From Dryomyza anilis (Eukaryota > Arthropoda > Insecta > Diptera > Dryomyzidae), in NCBI GenBank assembly GCA_951804985.1, contig OX638136.1, forward strand, positions 8,435,852-8,499,851: a stretch of 64,000 bases of DNA, read 5' to 3'. The notes under the pieces are model-generated. The model was not told where the DNA came from, did no database searches, and saw only the letters and a program-made list of their open reading frames with translations. Each line of letters opens with the position of its first letter. Position 1 is the first letter of the stretch. The position numbers and the translations under genes were made by a program. Of this stretch, positions 1-9,646 are shown piece by piece.

Positions 1-660
1 GTTCAGTGGTATACAAAGTCTCCAAAACAAGAACAATAATAATAGAGTTTAGTATTACTCAGCGATCAGCTAACTTTACGTTTCGGCAATCTCAGAGAGT
101 AATATAAATTTCTCAAAAATTAAAAATGCAGCGTCGCCGTAAAACAACAACGTTCTCGGGTATTCTCAGCGGGTAGTAGCAAAACTCTCCAAAACAACAA
201 CTCAGCGTCGTCGCTGCAAAAATTACAACAACACAGGGGGTTTTCGTAGCAAAATTTACAGCAACAGGCAGTATCACAGCAAAATTTTATCCAACAACAA
301 CAACAGATGTAGCGTTATCAGCTAAGATTTCTTCAGCAGCTTCAAAGAAGAACCAGCAAGTTGATTTTCGTTGAAAAAATGCAGCAATTGTCGAAAATTT
401 CTGGAGCATGTGAATTATTAATGTTGGGCGCCAATTATAGGGGCTCGTACAATTTATTTAATTACTTTTATTATTTTTATTAATTTATTGTACGATTACT
501 TCCGAACCAGACAGCAAATGCGCCTAGACTGGTTAAGTAATTATTTATTATTTTAAATACGGGCCTGGACAGACAGCTAAAGCGTCTAAAGCGGTCCTCG
601 TATAAATTTATATTTAATGTTTTAAATAAAAAAAAGAAAGTCTGCGGGTAAGTTTAAAGC
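1..660 (-). mobile_element. Gypsy-like LTR retrotransposon 5' fragment, copy 1
   Basis: Read on the minus strand, this looks like the start of an LTR element. An LTR-like part (434-660) is followed by TGGCGCCCAAC at 433-423, matching the primer-binding site common in Ty3/gypsy elements, and then a leader rich in CAA/CAG runs. The gag region is missing from this copy. The outer LTR boundary is not defined: the homology to the 5914-6140 copy simply stops at 660. A BEL/Pao element, or the opposite orientation, remains possible. Confidence 0.45.
423..433 (-). other. Candidate primer-binding site (tRNA-Lys-type)
   Basis: The minus strand reads TGGCGCCCAAC immediately inside a segment ending CCCTATAAT. 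This 11-mer begins many gypsy-type primer sites. The adjoining bases do not extend the match far, so this rests on the short motif and its position. Confidence 0.45.
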
Positions 661-811
661 AAAAATTGACTGAGCATCTACTCAGTTCGAATTTTCGAAC
701 ATACTCAAGTAATGTAAAAGGTTATTCATACAATTTTAAGTAATTGCTCTGAGCGCATACTTTACTTAAAGCATTTACTTCAGAGCAAATACTTTTTTAA
801 TAATACTACCC
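661..811 (-). mobile_element. PIF/Harbinger right-end remnant (TIR plus subterminal repeats), copy 1
   Basis: About 150 bp ending in TAATACTACCC at 811, the reverse complement of GGGTAGTATTA. That resembles the left terminus GGGTCGTATTA at 8016. It contains repeated subterminal TTGCTC/GAGCAAAT and AGCATTTACTT motifs, likely transposase-binding sites. It is followed by ATTGTATAG, the flanking target sequence. Confidence 0.7.
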
Positions 812-966
812 ATTGTATAGAATTTCTGTTTTAAAATTTAAAAAGTTTGATCAACAAGTTGTCGACAGAAAATTTTATTTATATTAGTTCTGTTTTGAAG
901 TTTTAAAAGCTTGATCAACAAGTTGTCGATAGAAAATGTTGTTTACAATAGCTACGTTTTTTTCAT

Positions 967-984
967 AGTCGGTCTAAGCCGACT
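967..984. other. Perfect 6-bp-stem hairpin AGTCGG...CCGACT
   Basis: AGTCGGTCTAAGCCGACT can form a 6-bp stem with a TCTAAG loop. It marks the truncated AACCAGTT element in nearly every B copy (also 3264-3281, 7294-7311 and 11564-11581, and each array unit except where shortened). Confidence 0.75.
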
Positions 985-1477
985 TTAAATACCCTATACA
1001 TATGTGTGGTTACCACTCAAAGGGTATCATTTTTTTTAAAAAGATGAATGCACGCCAATTAAAGAAAATTGAAAATTTCAATTGGACCAATCCATATACT
1101 GTGTATATATTTGTGATATAACAAACAAAACACAACAAAAAGCACACAAAATAAGTATTTTAATGTTGCGACATAAAAAATAAACAAAAAGCTTTTACAT
1201 GAGCTTTCGACCAACATTGTTTTAAATATAAAGCATTTCAAACGCACAAAAACTTAGGCATTTTGTTAATGTGTGCATTTGCCCTTCGCTGATCTAGATC
1301 ATATGTTTATGATCCCCAACTTTCCCTACCATTTTGCTTTCGGATTATTGCCCACCTTACCCTGCCTGAGCCTACCATTTTACTTACAACTGTTTGGTTA
1401 CATTACGCTACCTATGCCTGCCATTCCCCTCCCAATTTTGTTTTCATGCTATACCAGGGAATTGGTATAAGTGAGCC

Positions 1478-1778
1478 CCTAGCAGGCAAAAGCATTTTGT
1501 GTAAGTTTTGGTTTTGAAAAGTATCTTCATAGCTAGAATATGGAAGGGAAAGGTAGCCTACCTGTATCATGCAAACACATTGTTTATGAATTTTGATTTC
1601 AAATTTTAAAAAGCATTTTAATAGTAGGGAACTAAAATGGAATGGTAGCCTGTTAGTATCAGGCAGAAACATTTTATAGGAATTTTAATTTGAAATTTTA
1701 AAAATCATTTTAATAGTAGGCAACTGAAAGGGAAATGTAGACTGCGAGTAGCAGGCAAAAACATTGTATAGATATCAG
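1478..1778. repeat. Degenerate 80-100-bp tandem subrepeats (AGCAGGCAAA family)
   Basis: Four diverged units share a motif like AGCAGGCAAAAACATT followed by TATAGGAATTTTGATTTG, a TTTTAAAAAGCATTTTAATAG stretch and a GGGAACTGAAAGG stretch. They start near 1488, 1567, 1655 and 1752. Equivalent arrays occur near 3775-4075, 7733-8012 and 10860-11155. One such unit is the target into which the Harbinger element inserted. Confidence 0.75.
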
Positions 1779-1991
1779 CATTCAATTACATATGTAACAA
1801 AAACTATTTATTTTTGAAGTATCCCAATTTTGAAAATTTCCAAAAAATAACAAACAGTCCTAATTTCAGTATAACAAAAGTTACAAATTAAAAACGATCA
1901 CTTTACACTAAGAAAATTTGTGACAAAGTTGAAATTTTTTGAAAAATGTTCAGAGATTGAAATTTGTATTCAAAGAATACATGAAAATTAA

Positions 1992-2172
1992 TAGCCCTAT
2001 TTTGGCATTGTGAGTGCTCACAAGTCACATCTCAATGATAGGCATTTTTCTTGTTAGAATAATTGTGAACAAAATCTCAAATTCGTATTCTGGCAAAAAT
2101 CTAACAAAAAAAACTCTTAATAAATCCCCCACACTGTGGGGAGGAGAGTTTCACGTCATATTTTGAAGTTTT
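1992..2172. mobile_element. MITE C, left part only
   Basis: It begins with the TIR TAGCCCTATTTTGGC after flanking TAA and runs into the breakpoint of the 2297-bp duplication. It includes the CCCCACACTGTGGGG hairpin at 2127-2141. Confidence 0.75.
2127..2141. other. Perfect hairpin CCCCACA-C-TGTGGGG
   Basis: A 7-bp GC-rich stem with a single-base centre in AT-rich surroundings. Imperfect AACTCT/AGAGTT pairing lies outside it, so a longer interrupted stem is possible. Conserved in other C copies (4424-4438, 17494-17508, and U2 and U3). No T-tract placement suggests a transcription terminator. Confidence 0.7.
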
Positions 2173-2957
2173 GCGGTTGGGGCATATGCATATGCTCTTT
2201 ATGATATGTTAATTATTCGTTATGCAATGAGAGCACTGCAGTATAAGAGAACTTGTGCAATTACCACTAATATCGCAATTCAGAGATTCGTAGAAACGTT
2301 CAGTGGTATACAAAGTCTCCAAAACAAGAACAATAATAATAGAGTTTAGTATTACTCAGCGATCAGCTAACTTTACGTTTCGGCAATCTCAGAGAGTAAT
2401 ATAAATTTCTCAAAAATTAAAAATGCAGCGTCGCCGTAAAACAACAACGTTCTCGGGTATTCTCAGCGGGTAGTAGCAAAACTCTCCAAAACAACAACTC
2501 AGCGTCGTCGCTGCAAACATTACAACAACACAGGGGGTTTTCGTAGCAAAATTTACAGCAACAGGCAGTATCACAGCAAAATTTTATCCAACAACAACAA
2601 CAGATGTAGCGTTATCAGCAAAGATTTCTTCAGCAGCTTCAAAGAAGAACCAGCAAGTTGATTTTCGTTGAAAAAATGCAGCAATTGTCGAAAATTTCTG
2701 GAGCATGTGAATTATTAATGTTGGGCGCCAATTATAGGGGCTCGTACAATTTATTTAATTACTTTTATTATTTTTATTAATTTATTGTACGATTACTTCC
2801 GAACCAGACAGCAAATGCGCCTAGACTGGTTAAGTAATTATTTATTATTTTAAATACGGGCCTGGACAGACAGCTAAAGCGTCTAAAGCGGTCCTCGTAT
2901 AAATTTATATTTAATGTTTTAAATAAAAAAAAGAAAGTCTGCGGGTAAGTTTAAAGC
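2173..2957 (-). mobile_element. Gypsy-like LTR retrotransposon 5' fragment, copy 2
   Basis: It carries the whole leader from the gag start region (2173 onward, minus-strand 3' side) through the primer-site motif at 2730-2720 to the LTR-like part 2731-2957. It is cut almost exactly at the gag-like start codon region by the tandem-duplication breakpoint. Confidence 0.45.
2720..2730 (-). other. Candidate primer-binding site, copy 2
   Basis: Same TGGCGCCCAAC motif on the minus strand, in the same position relative to the LTR-like part. Confidence 0.45.
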
Positions 2958-3108
2958 AAAAATTGACTGAGCATCTACTCAGTTCGAATTTTCGAACATA
3001 CTCAAGTAATGTAAAAGGTTATTCATACAATTTTAAGTAATTGCTCTGAGCGCATACTTTACTTAAAGCATTTACTTCAGAGCAAATACTTTTTTAATAA
3101 TACTACCC
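2958..3108 (-). mobile_element. PIF/Harbinger right-end remnant, copy 2
   Basis: Part of the 2297-bp duplication. It ends TAATACTACCC at 3108 and then ATTGTATAG. Confidence 0.7.
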
Positions 3109-4288
3109 ATTGTATAGAATTTCTGTTTTAAAATTTAAAAAGTTTGATCAACAAGTTGTCGACAGAAAATTTTATTTATATTAGTTCTGTTTTGAAGTTT
3201 TAAAAGCTTGATCAACAAGTTGTCGATAGAAAATGTTGTTTACAATAGCTACGTTTTTTTCATAGTCGGTCTAAGCCGACTTTAAATACCCTATACATAT
3301 GTGTGGTTACCACTCAAAGGGTATCATTTTTTTTAAAAAGATGAATGCACGCCAATTAAAGAAAATTGAAAATTTCAATTGGACCAATCCATATACTGTG
3401 TATATATTTGTGATATAACAAACAAAACACAACAAAAAGCACACAAAATAAGTATTTTAATGTTGCGACATAAAAAATAAACAAAAAGCTTTTACATGAG
3501 CTTTCGACCAACATTGTTTTAAATATAAAGCATTTCAAACGCACAAAAACTTAGGCATTTTGTTAATGTGTGCATTTGCCCTTCGCTGATCTAGATCATA
3601 TGTTTATGATCCCCAACTTTCCCTACCATTTTGCTTTCGGATTATTGCCCACCTTACCCTGCCTGAGCCTACCATTTTACTTACAACTGTTTGGTTACAT
3701 TACGCTACCTATGCCTGCCATTCCCCTCCCAATTTTGTTTTCATGCTATACCAGGGAATTGGTATAAGTGAGCCCCTAGCAGGCAAAAGCATTTTGTGTA
3801 AGTTTTGGTTTTGAAAAGTATCTTCATAGCTAGAATATGGAAGGGAAAGGTAGCCTACCTGTATCATGCAAACACATTGTTTATGAATTTTGATTTCAAA
3901 TTTTAAAAAGCATTTTAATAGTAGGGAACTAAAATGGAATGGTAGCCTGTTAGTATCAGGCAGAAACATTTTATAGGAATTTTAATTTGAAATTTTAAAA
4001 ATCATTTTAATAGTAGGCAACTGAAAGGGAAATGTAGACTGCGAGTAGCAGGCAAAAACATTGTATAGATATCAGCATTCAATTACATATGTAACAAAAA
4101 CTATTTATTTTTGAAGTATCCCAATTTTGAAAATTTCCAAAAAATAACAAACAGTCCTAATTTCAGTATAACAAAAGTTACAAATTAAAAACGATCACTT
4201 TACACTAAGAAAATTTGTGACAAAGTTGAAATTTTTTGAAAAATGTTCAGAGATTGAAATTTGTATTCAAAGAATACATGAAAATTAA
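3109..4288. repeat. Composite repeat B, copy 2
   Basis: Near-identical to the copy at 812-1991. It runs without interruption into a full-length MITE C. Confidence 0.85.
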
Positions 4289-4918
4289 TAGCCCTATTTT
4301 GGCATTGTGAGTGCTCACAAGTCACATCTCAATGATAGGCATTTTTCTTGTTAGAATAATTGTGAACAAAATCTCAAATTCGTATTCTGGCAAAAATCTA
4401 ACAAAAAAAACTCTTAATAAATCCCCCACACTGTGGGGAGGAGAGTTTCACGTCATATTTTGAAGTTTTTCATCTAAATTAATTAAAAGTAAACAAAATC
4501 AAAATATTATAATTTCTTTTTTTTGTGAAGTTTTTAAACATATGCAAATAATAAGTGCATCAAAATAATTTAAATAGTGCTAATTAATTATTTTTATTTC
4601 GTGAAATGCGGTTTCAGTGATTTGTTAATGGTGTAAAGTGTTTTAGTGTTAACGCAGCATCTTTTCATCAGATGCAGCATTAAGTGTTTTACTTTGGACC
4701 GCCGATTGTATTGAACTCATTTACTAATTTAATAGCTCATATAAAATAAACAAGACGATGTTGATTATATGTAGTGATCTGCTATTTTGTGCCTCACAAG
4801 TCTCAATTTTTTAGCAGAAATCGAAAACCTTTCAATTTGAGATTCACCCAAATTTTTGAGAGGTTTTTGACGTAAACTTCTGTTCTGAGAGTTTGTGATG
4901 CTCGTCAGAATAGGACTA
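4289..4918. mobile_element. MITE C, full-length uninterrupted copy
   Basis: Non-autonomous TIR element of 630 bp. The left end TAGCCCTATTTTG and the right end CAGAATAGGACTA are inverted relatives (consensus TAGCCCTATTCTG), and a TAA triplet sits on both sides as a candidate 3-bp target duplication. TWA duplications are typical of PIF/Harbinger elements, but the TIR differs from the Harbinger element at 8016, so the superfamily is only a suggestion. No coding capacity is seen. Confidence 0.65.
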
Positions 4919-5095
4919 TAATTTTAAAATTTTGTTCTGATTTATGCATTCATTGTTTTTGAATTCTTTTTTGCCAAAAAATAATTCAGACTGAAATGAA
5001 TGCAATTTTCGATGAATGCATTCATTTTGAAGGCTATCTGATTGGGAATTCAAGTGTTTGTATTTTCTTTCTTGTCTCACGTTTAGACCACCTAT
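4919..5095. repeat. GAATGCATTC-motif spacer, block I
   Basis: AT-rich sequence right of MITE C with several ATGCATTCAT or GAATGCATTC palindromic motifs at 4944-5032. It then joins the truncated gag-like fragment at about 5096. No gene is seen. The same sequence occurs at 12708-12853 and, extended, in array units U1-U3. Confidence 0.7.
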
Positions 5096-5374
5096 TCAAT
5101 TTAAAAATTGACCTTCAGTGAGATTTATATTAACAGGGCCAGTATTACGATCAGTATTTTGTAATTGGGCAGTACTTCGTGTACCTTGAACTGGACCATT
5201 ATAGCGCTCAGATTGCTGCGCACCTCGTACATTTTGACGATCCACATTTTGTGGTTGCGAAATACTTGGCGTTGTGTTAATTTGGCTTGTGTTAACTTGT
5301 AGTTGAGAAACACTTGGCTGTACGTTAACTTGAACCGGGTTGCGCTCTACGTTTTGCGGTTGGGGCATATGCAT
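5096..5374 (-). pseudogene. Gag-like N-terminal fragment (Q/N-rich), truncated
   Basis: Open frame of 92 codons on the minus strand, starting 529 bp inside the primer-site motif, where a retroelement gag would start. The product is rich in Gln, Asn, Val and Ser with loose repeats (SQLQVN, SQPQNV, AQLQNT). No zinc knuckle or capsid motif is present because the fragment ends at a junction with unrelated spacer. Its identity rests on position and composition; it could be another low-complexity N-terminus. Confidence 0.4.
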
Positions 5375-6140
5375 ATGCTCTTTATGATATGTTAATTATT
5401 CGTTATGCAATGAGAGCACTGCAGTATAAGAGAACTTGTGCAATTACCACTAATATCGCAATGCAGAGATTCGTAGAAACGTTCAGTGGTATACAAAGTC
5501 TCCAAAACAAGAACAATAATAATAGAGTTTAGTATTACTCAGCGATCAGCTAACTTTACGTTTCGGCAATCTCAGAGAGTAATATAAATTTCTCAAAAAT
5601 TAAAAATGCAGCGTCGCCGTAAAACAACAACGTTCTCGGGTATTCTCAGCGGGTAGTAGCAAAACTCTCCAAAACAACAACTCAGCGTCGTCGCTGCAAA
5701 CATTACAACAACACAGGGGGTTTTCGTAGCAAAATTTACAGCAACAGGCAGTATCACAGCAAAATTTTATCCAACAACAACAACAGATGTAGCGTTATCA
5801 GCAAAGATTTCTTCAGCAGCTTCAAAGAAGAACCAGCAAGTTGATTTTCGTTGAAAAAATGCAGCAATTGTCGAAAATTTCTGGAGCATGTGAATTATTA
5901 ATGTTGGGCGCCAATTATAGGGGCTCGTACAATTTATTTAATTACTTTTATTATTTTTATTAATTTATTGTACGATTACTTCCGAACCAGACAGCAAATG
6001 CGCCTAGACTGGTTAAGTAATTATTTATTATTTTAAATACGGGCTTAGACAGACAGCTAAAGCGTCTAGTCCGGTCCTCGTATAAATTTATATTTAATGT
6101 TTTAAATAAAAAAAAGAAAGTCTGCGGGTAAGTTTAAAGC
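5375..6140 (-). mobile_element. Gypsy-like LTR retrotransposon fragment, copy 3 (leader and LTR-like part)
   Basis: Leader 5375-5902, primer-site motif 5913-5903 and LTR-like segment 5914-6140. It differs from copies 1 and 2 in the hairpin-rich stretch near 6042-6075 (GGGCTTAGAC and CTAGTCCGG). Those copies read GGGCCTGGAC and CTAAAGCGG, so this is a separate lineage. The LTR-like part contains an AACCAG/CTGGTT inverted pair. Right of 6140 the sequence switches to Harbinger-derived DNA. Confidence 0.45.
5903..5913 (-). other. Candidate primer-binding site, copy 3
   Basis: Minus-strand TGGCGCCCAAC between the LTR-like part and the leader that precedes the gag-like frame. Confidence 0.45.
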
Positions 6141-7138
6141 GACTTTGTTTGAAGACGTCTCGATCCAGAATGACTATAATGTTCAAGTGATCTTAGCTTA
6201 AAAGAATATAATTTGGGAGAATTTAAATTGAGTAACAAAAAGAGTACAATTTGTAATATTGATAATTTAGTTAGTGAAAATGAGTAAAACATATAATTAT
6301 TGAGTAAATTTAACATAATGACTAAGTGCAACATAAGTGCAATAGAGAAACATAATTAGTTTGACATTTAGACTAACAGTCATAGCTAAATTAATTATAC
6401 TTCATTTATAATACATAAAACATAGAATAAAGTATCTGATACAATACCTATTTATTTTTATACTAAAAGTTAGCAGGAGTAATGCTAGGATTATCCTCAG
6501 CATGCATTAGGTCCAAAAACAAATTCTCAAAATCTCTCAGTACAACAGGTAGGTTTCCCATTCTCTTCTCTTTCCCATAGCTTCTTGCCTTTACGCGCTG
6601 TTTCAAGTTAGCTACTTTTTTATAATCTGATTTGGTGTGTAGCAAACACCCATTTCCGCCACCAATTTTCGGGACATCGTTTCAGCAGCTTTTTTTTCAA
6701 TGCTTTCGATGACGGTGCCTGCGATTTGTTCAGTAATATTTTACCTTCAGCCGCTAGTATTTGGACGAATTTCAAGTCCTTCCCACATGAAGATGCATTA
6801 CCTCCTATTAAGAACAAAGTAAATCTAAACTAGTCCAAAAATCGGTATATTAATGCATTCTACTTACCCAATTCTTCAGTAAAATCATCCACTACATTCT
6901 CCATTTAAAAAAAAAAAAACAATATATTTTTAATACAAATTACAAATTTGTGTAAAAATTTAAATTCACAAAATGTCAAAATGTCAAAAATTGACTGAGC
7001 ATCTACTCAGTTCGAATTTTCGAACATACTCAAGTAATGTAAAAGGTTATTCATAGAATTTTAAGTAATTGCTCTGAGCGCATACTTTACTTAAAGCATT
7101 TACTTCAGAGCAAATACTTTTTTTTAATAATACTACCT
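6141..7138 (-). mobile_element. PIF/Harbinger right-end piece with Myb-like gene start
   Basis: It holds an AT-rich stretch without recognisable coding content (6141-6462), the 5' exons of a Myb/SANT-type gene (6463-6904, minus strand), its upstream region, and the right terminus ending near TAATACTACCT at 7138, followed by ATTGTATAG. Other copies keep only the last 150 bp of this piece. Confidence 0.7.
6463..6904 (-). pseudogene. Harbinger Myb/SANT-like DNA-binding protein, 5' exons, broken
   Basis: Start ATG at 6904-6902, exon 1 6904-6868 (MENVVDDF...), 63-bp intron 6867-6805 (GTAAGT...TTAATAG), exon 2 from 6804. Exon 2 encodes a trihelix-like domain with GKILLNKSQAPSSKALKKK, then VANLKQRVKARS, GNLPVVLRDFENLF and NPSITPAN, as in the Myb-like proteins encoded by PIF/Harbinger transposons. 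Those proteins bring the transposase to DNA. The frame breaks between about 6620 and 6645, and the donor after NPSITPAN is mutated (TTTAGT where the other copy has GTTAGT), giving an immediate stop. Confidence 0.75.
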
Positions 7139-8015
7139 ATTGTATAGAATTTCTGTTTTAAAATTTTAAAAGTTTGATCAACAAGTTGTCGACAGAAAAT
7201 TTTATTTACATTAGTTCTGTTTTGAAGTTTTAAAAGCTTGATCAACAAGTTGTCGATAGAAAATGTTGTTTACAATAGCTACGTTTTTTTCATAGTCGGT
7301 CTAAGCCGACTATAAATACCCTATACATATGTGTGGTTACCACTCAAAGGGCAAATCCATATACTGTGTATATATTTCTGATATAACAAACAAAACACAA
7401 CAAAAAGCACACAAAATAAGTATTTTAATGTAGCGACATAAAAAATAAACAAAAAGCTTTTACATGAGCTTTCGACCAACATTGTTTTATATGTAAAGCA
7501 TTTCAAACGCACAAACACTTAGGCATTTTGTTAATGTGTGCATTTGCCCTTTGCTGATCTAGATCATATGTTTATGATCCCTACCTTTCCCTACCATTTT
7601 GCTTCCGGATTATTGCCCACCTTACCCTGCCTGAGCCTACCATTTTACTTACACCTGTTTGGTTTGCCTGCCATTCCCCTCCCAATTTTGTTTTCATGCT
7701 ATAGCAGGGAACTGGTATAAGTGAGCCCCTAGCAGGCAAAAGCATTTTGTGTAAGTTTTGGTTTTGAAAAGTATCTTTATAGCTAGAATATGGAAGGGAA
7801 AGGTGGCCTACCTGTAGCAGGCAAACACATTGTATAAGAATAGTGTTTTGAAATTTTAAAAAGCATTTTAATAGTAGGGAACTAAAAGGGAATGGTAGCC
7901 TGCTAGTATCAGGCAGAAACATTTTATAGGAATTTTGATTTGAAATTTTAAAAATCATTTTAATAGTAGGCAACTGAAATGGAAAGGTAGACTGCGACTA
8001 GCAGGCAAAAACATT
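7139..8015. repeat. Composite repeat B, copy 3, ending at the Harbinger left terminus
   Basis: Same order as the other B copies but lacking the segment between the hairpin/TIR remnant and CATATACTGTG. It stops in a subrepeat at ACATT (8011-8015), where the Harbinger left TIR begins. ATT is present on both sides of the element (8013-8015 and 7139-7141) and fits a 3-bp target duplication. Confidence 0.8.
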
Positions 8016-8352
8016 GGGTCGTATTAATAAAAACAAACTTTGCTCAAAAATTGAAGCAAATGCTCTGACAGCTATCATTTTGAGTATTTACTACAATTTG
8101 TATGCTAAAAAAATATTTTGAGCATTTGCTATATTCGAAAATACTATAATTTGAAATTGATATTAATAAAAAAGCTGAATCTGAGCATTTGCTTTAAAAA
8201 TCAAAGTCTTCAAATTATGAAACTCAAATCAATTTATTAATAATTTTTAATTAAAAATAAAATTTCTGATTGAAGAGCTAGGTAAATAATTATTTAAAAA
8301 ATAACTCATGTTTATTTATTTAAAACAAAATACACTATTATATTGCAGAAGA

Positions 8353-9027
8353 ATGGAAAATATACACATTATTCCTGTCATACCAATTGTCGTTGAGGAT
8401 TCTTATCAACGACAAGCAAAGCCATACAAGCGCAGAGTGGCGAATCTAATAATTTTAAGCAATTATATCGGTTTAATCCACAGAATGTAGAGTATATAGT
8501 TGAACGTTTTTTGCCTGATTACTGCGAAAAGCGAGGCGGTGCATTGACCAATTTTCAAAAAATTAAGGCATTCCTTCGATATGTTGGTGATCCAGGTTTT
8601 CAGGTATGTGCCAAATGTTATATTTTTGAATTAAAGGGGGATTTGTTTGTTTTTCATTGTATTTATAAATTGTATAAAAAAAATTAAAAAAAATTGTTAA
8701 ACGTTAGTTTGTAACAAAGTTGACAAATCGCGATTAGTACGCGTTTAAAGTAATGTTAATGGTATTTTGTTTGTTTTAATGAATTTTATAAATTTAATTG
8801 AAATATCTTTGATAGGTTGGTGTTGGCGAAGATCTCGAAATTCAAAGTTCTGTTTCCAACACTATATGGAAATTGTGAAAGATAGCGACTTTGAAGTAAT
8901 AGTGGAAGAATTGGAAGAAAACATGGAGTTAAATGTGCCTGACTTAAACGAAATTACAAACACCAATTTAAAACGTGGACAACGGCGTAGAGAAATCATA
9001 GCTAGTTTCTTACAAAACACAAATTAA
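8353..9027 (+). pseudogene. PIF/Harbinger (HARBI1-type) transposase lacking the DDE core
   Basis: ATG at 8353 (MENIHIIP...). A frameshift near 8440 leads into a frame with YRFNPQNVEYIVERF, then RGGALTNFQKIKAFLRYVG and GFQ, matching the N-terminal helical region of Harbinger transposases. A 212-bp intron with GTATGT donor (8604) and ATAG acceptor (8815) is followed by a helix-turn-helix-like IQSSVSNTIWK, then a stop or frame change at 8875-8880. The roughly 200-residue DDE nuclease domain is absent; the frame resumes with the acidic linker and typical C-terminus (KRGQRRREIIASFLQ). It cannot be catalytic. Confidence 0.8.
8604..8815 (+). other. Intron in the transposase remnant
   Basis: GTATGTGCC donor directly after a GGTTTTCAG codon run and a TTTGATAG acceptor. 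Removing it joins GDPGFQ to VGVGED in phase 0 at the position where family members continue into the helix-turn-helix. Confidence 0.65.
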
Positions 9028-9240
9028 TTTGTTTTGTTTTTTCATTTTTAATATACATATATTAAATATTTCTTTAAAAAAATGGTTATTTAACGACATT
9101 AAAAAAGTTTAACAAAAAAATCAAATTTAAGTTTGAAGAGCCTTTAGCTTGGCTTCTAAAACTGCTTTTTTCAACGCTGCTATTTCCATTTGTTCTTTGT
9201 GATATAATTTATTTCACCATTGTTGTTCTTCAAATATAGT
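8946..9240. repeat. 295-bp internal duplication in the Harbinger element, copy 1
   Basis: Covers the transposase C-terminal codons, the convergent intergenic region and the Myb gene 3' end. It repeats at 9352-9646 with offset 406 and essentially one substitution (ATCATAGC versus GTCATAGC near 8996/9402). Confidence 0.9.
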
Positions 9241-9351
9241 CCTAAGTATGATACAATTTCTGATGTTTCTGTATAATTTTAATTATTTTTGGTTTATCTT
9301 TTGAATAATAAATTTTGTAATGGAGGTTTAAATTTTTATATTCTTATATTG
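9241..9351. repeat. Segment D between the duplicated halves (empty hAT-1 target)
   Basis: 111 bp of the dispersed sequence CCTAAGTATGATACAATTTC...GGAGGTTTAAATTT, also found in every array unit. It contains an uninterrupted CTTTTGAA at 9298-9305, the exact 8-bp target used by hAT-1. This is therefore an empty site. Confidence 0.85.
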
Positions 9352-9646
9352 AAACGAAATTACAAACACCAATTTAAAACGTGGACAACGGCGTAGAGAA
9401 GTCATAGCTAGTTTCTTACAAAACACAAATTAATTTGTTTTGTTTTTTCATTTTTAATATACATATATTAAATATTTCTTTAAAAAAATGGTTATTTAAC
9501 GACATTAAAAAAGTTTAACAAAAAAATCAAATTTAAGTTTGAAGAGCCTTTAGCTTGGCTTCTAAAACTGCTTTTTTCAACGCTGCTATTTCCATTTGTT
9601 CTTTGTGATATAATTTATTTCACCATTGTTGTTCTTCAAATATAGT
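9352..9646. repeat. 295-bp internal duplication, copy 2
   Basis: Second copy, continuous with the rest of the Myb gene. It is therefore the original 3' end of that gene; the 8946-9240 copy is continuous with the transposase. Confidence 0.9.

Larger units (their letters stand above)
812..1991. repeat. Composite repeat B, copy 1
   Basis: Dispersed AT-rich composite with no credible gene. In order it has two 64-bp direct subrepeats (about 824-951, each with a TGATCAACAAGTTGTCGA core), a truncated end of the AACCAGTT element with hairpin AGTCGGTCTAAGCCGACT (967-984), a segment with palindromic AATTGAAAATTTCAATT, a C/T-rich part, and 90-100-bp degenerate repeats. Short open frames on both strands are not conserved in coding fashion and shift between copies. 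Confidence 0.85.
1..2172. repeat. 2297-bp direct tandem duplication, copy 1 (left edge cut by window)
   Basis: This stretch is repeated almost base for base 2297 bp downstream. Only a few substitutions separate the copies (for example in the CAACAACAA-rich part near 230 versus 2520), so the duplication is recent. It holds a gypsy-like LTR fragment, a Harbinger right-end remnant, repeat B and the left part of MITE C. The downstream junction at 2168-2172 shares GTTTT with both parental sequences (4465-4469 and 5351-5355). Confidence 0.95.
2173..4469. repeat. 2297-bp direct tandem duplication, copy 2 (complete)
   Basis: Complete second copy, in the same order and orientation as copy 1. At its right end the sequence runs on into the rest of MITE C, so this copy lies next to the unduplicated flank. 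Copy 1 stops at the duplication breakpoint instead. Confidence 0.95.

Noticed and set aside
1273..1470. Proline/leucine-rich frame MHLPFADLDHMF... and its antisense partner in every B copy
   Set aside because: Frame length and C-terminus change with small indels between copies, and it overlaps simple degenerate subrepeats; no start context or splice signal of note.
2127..2141. Rho-independent terminator
   Set aside because: The hairpin lacks a T-tract after the stem and the sequence is eukaryotic transposon DNA.
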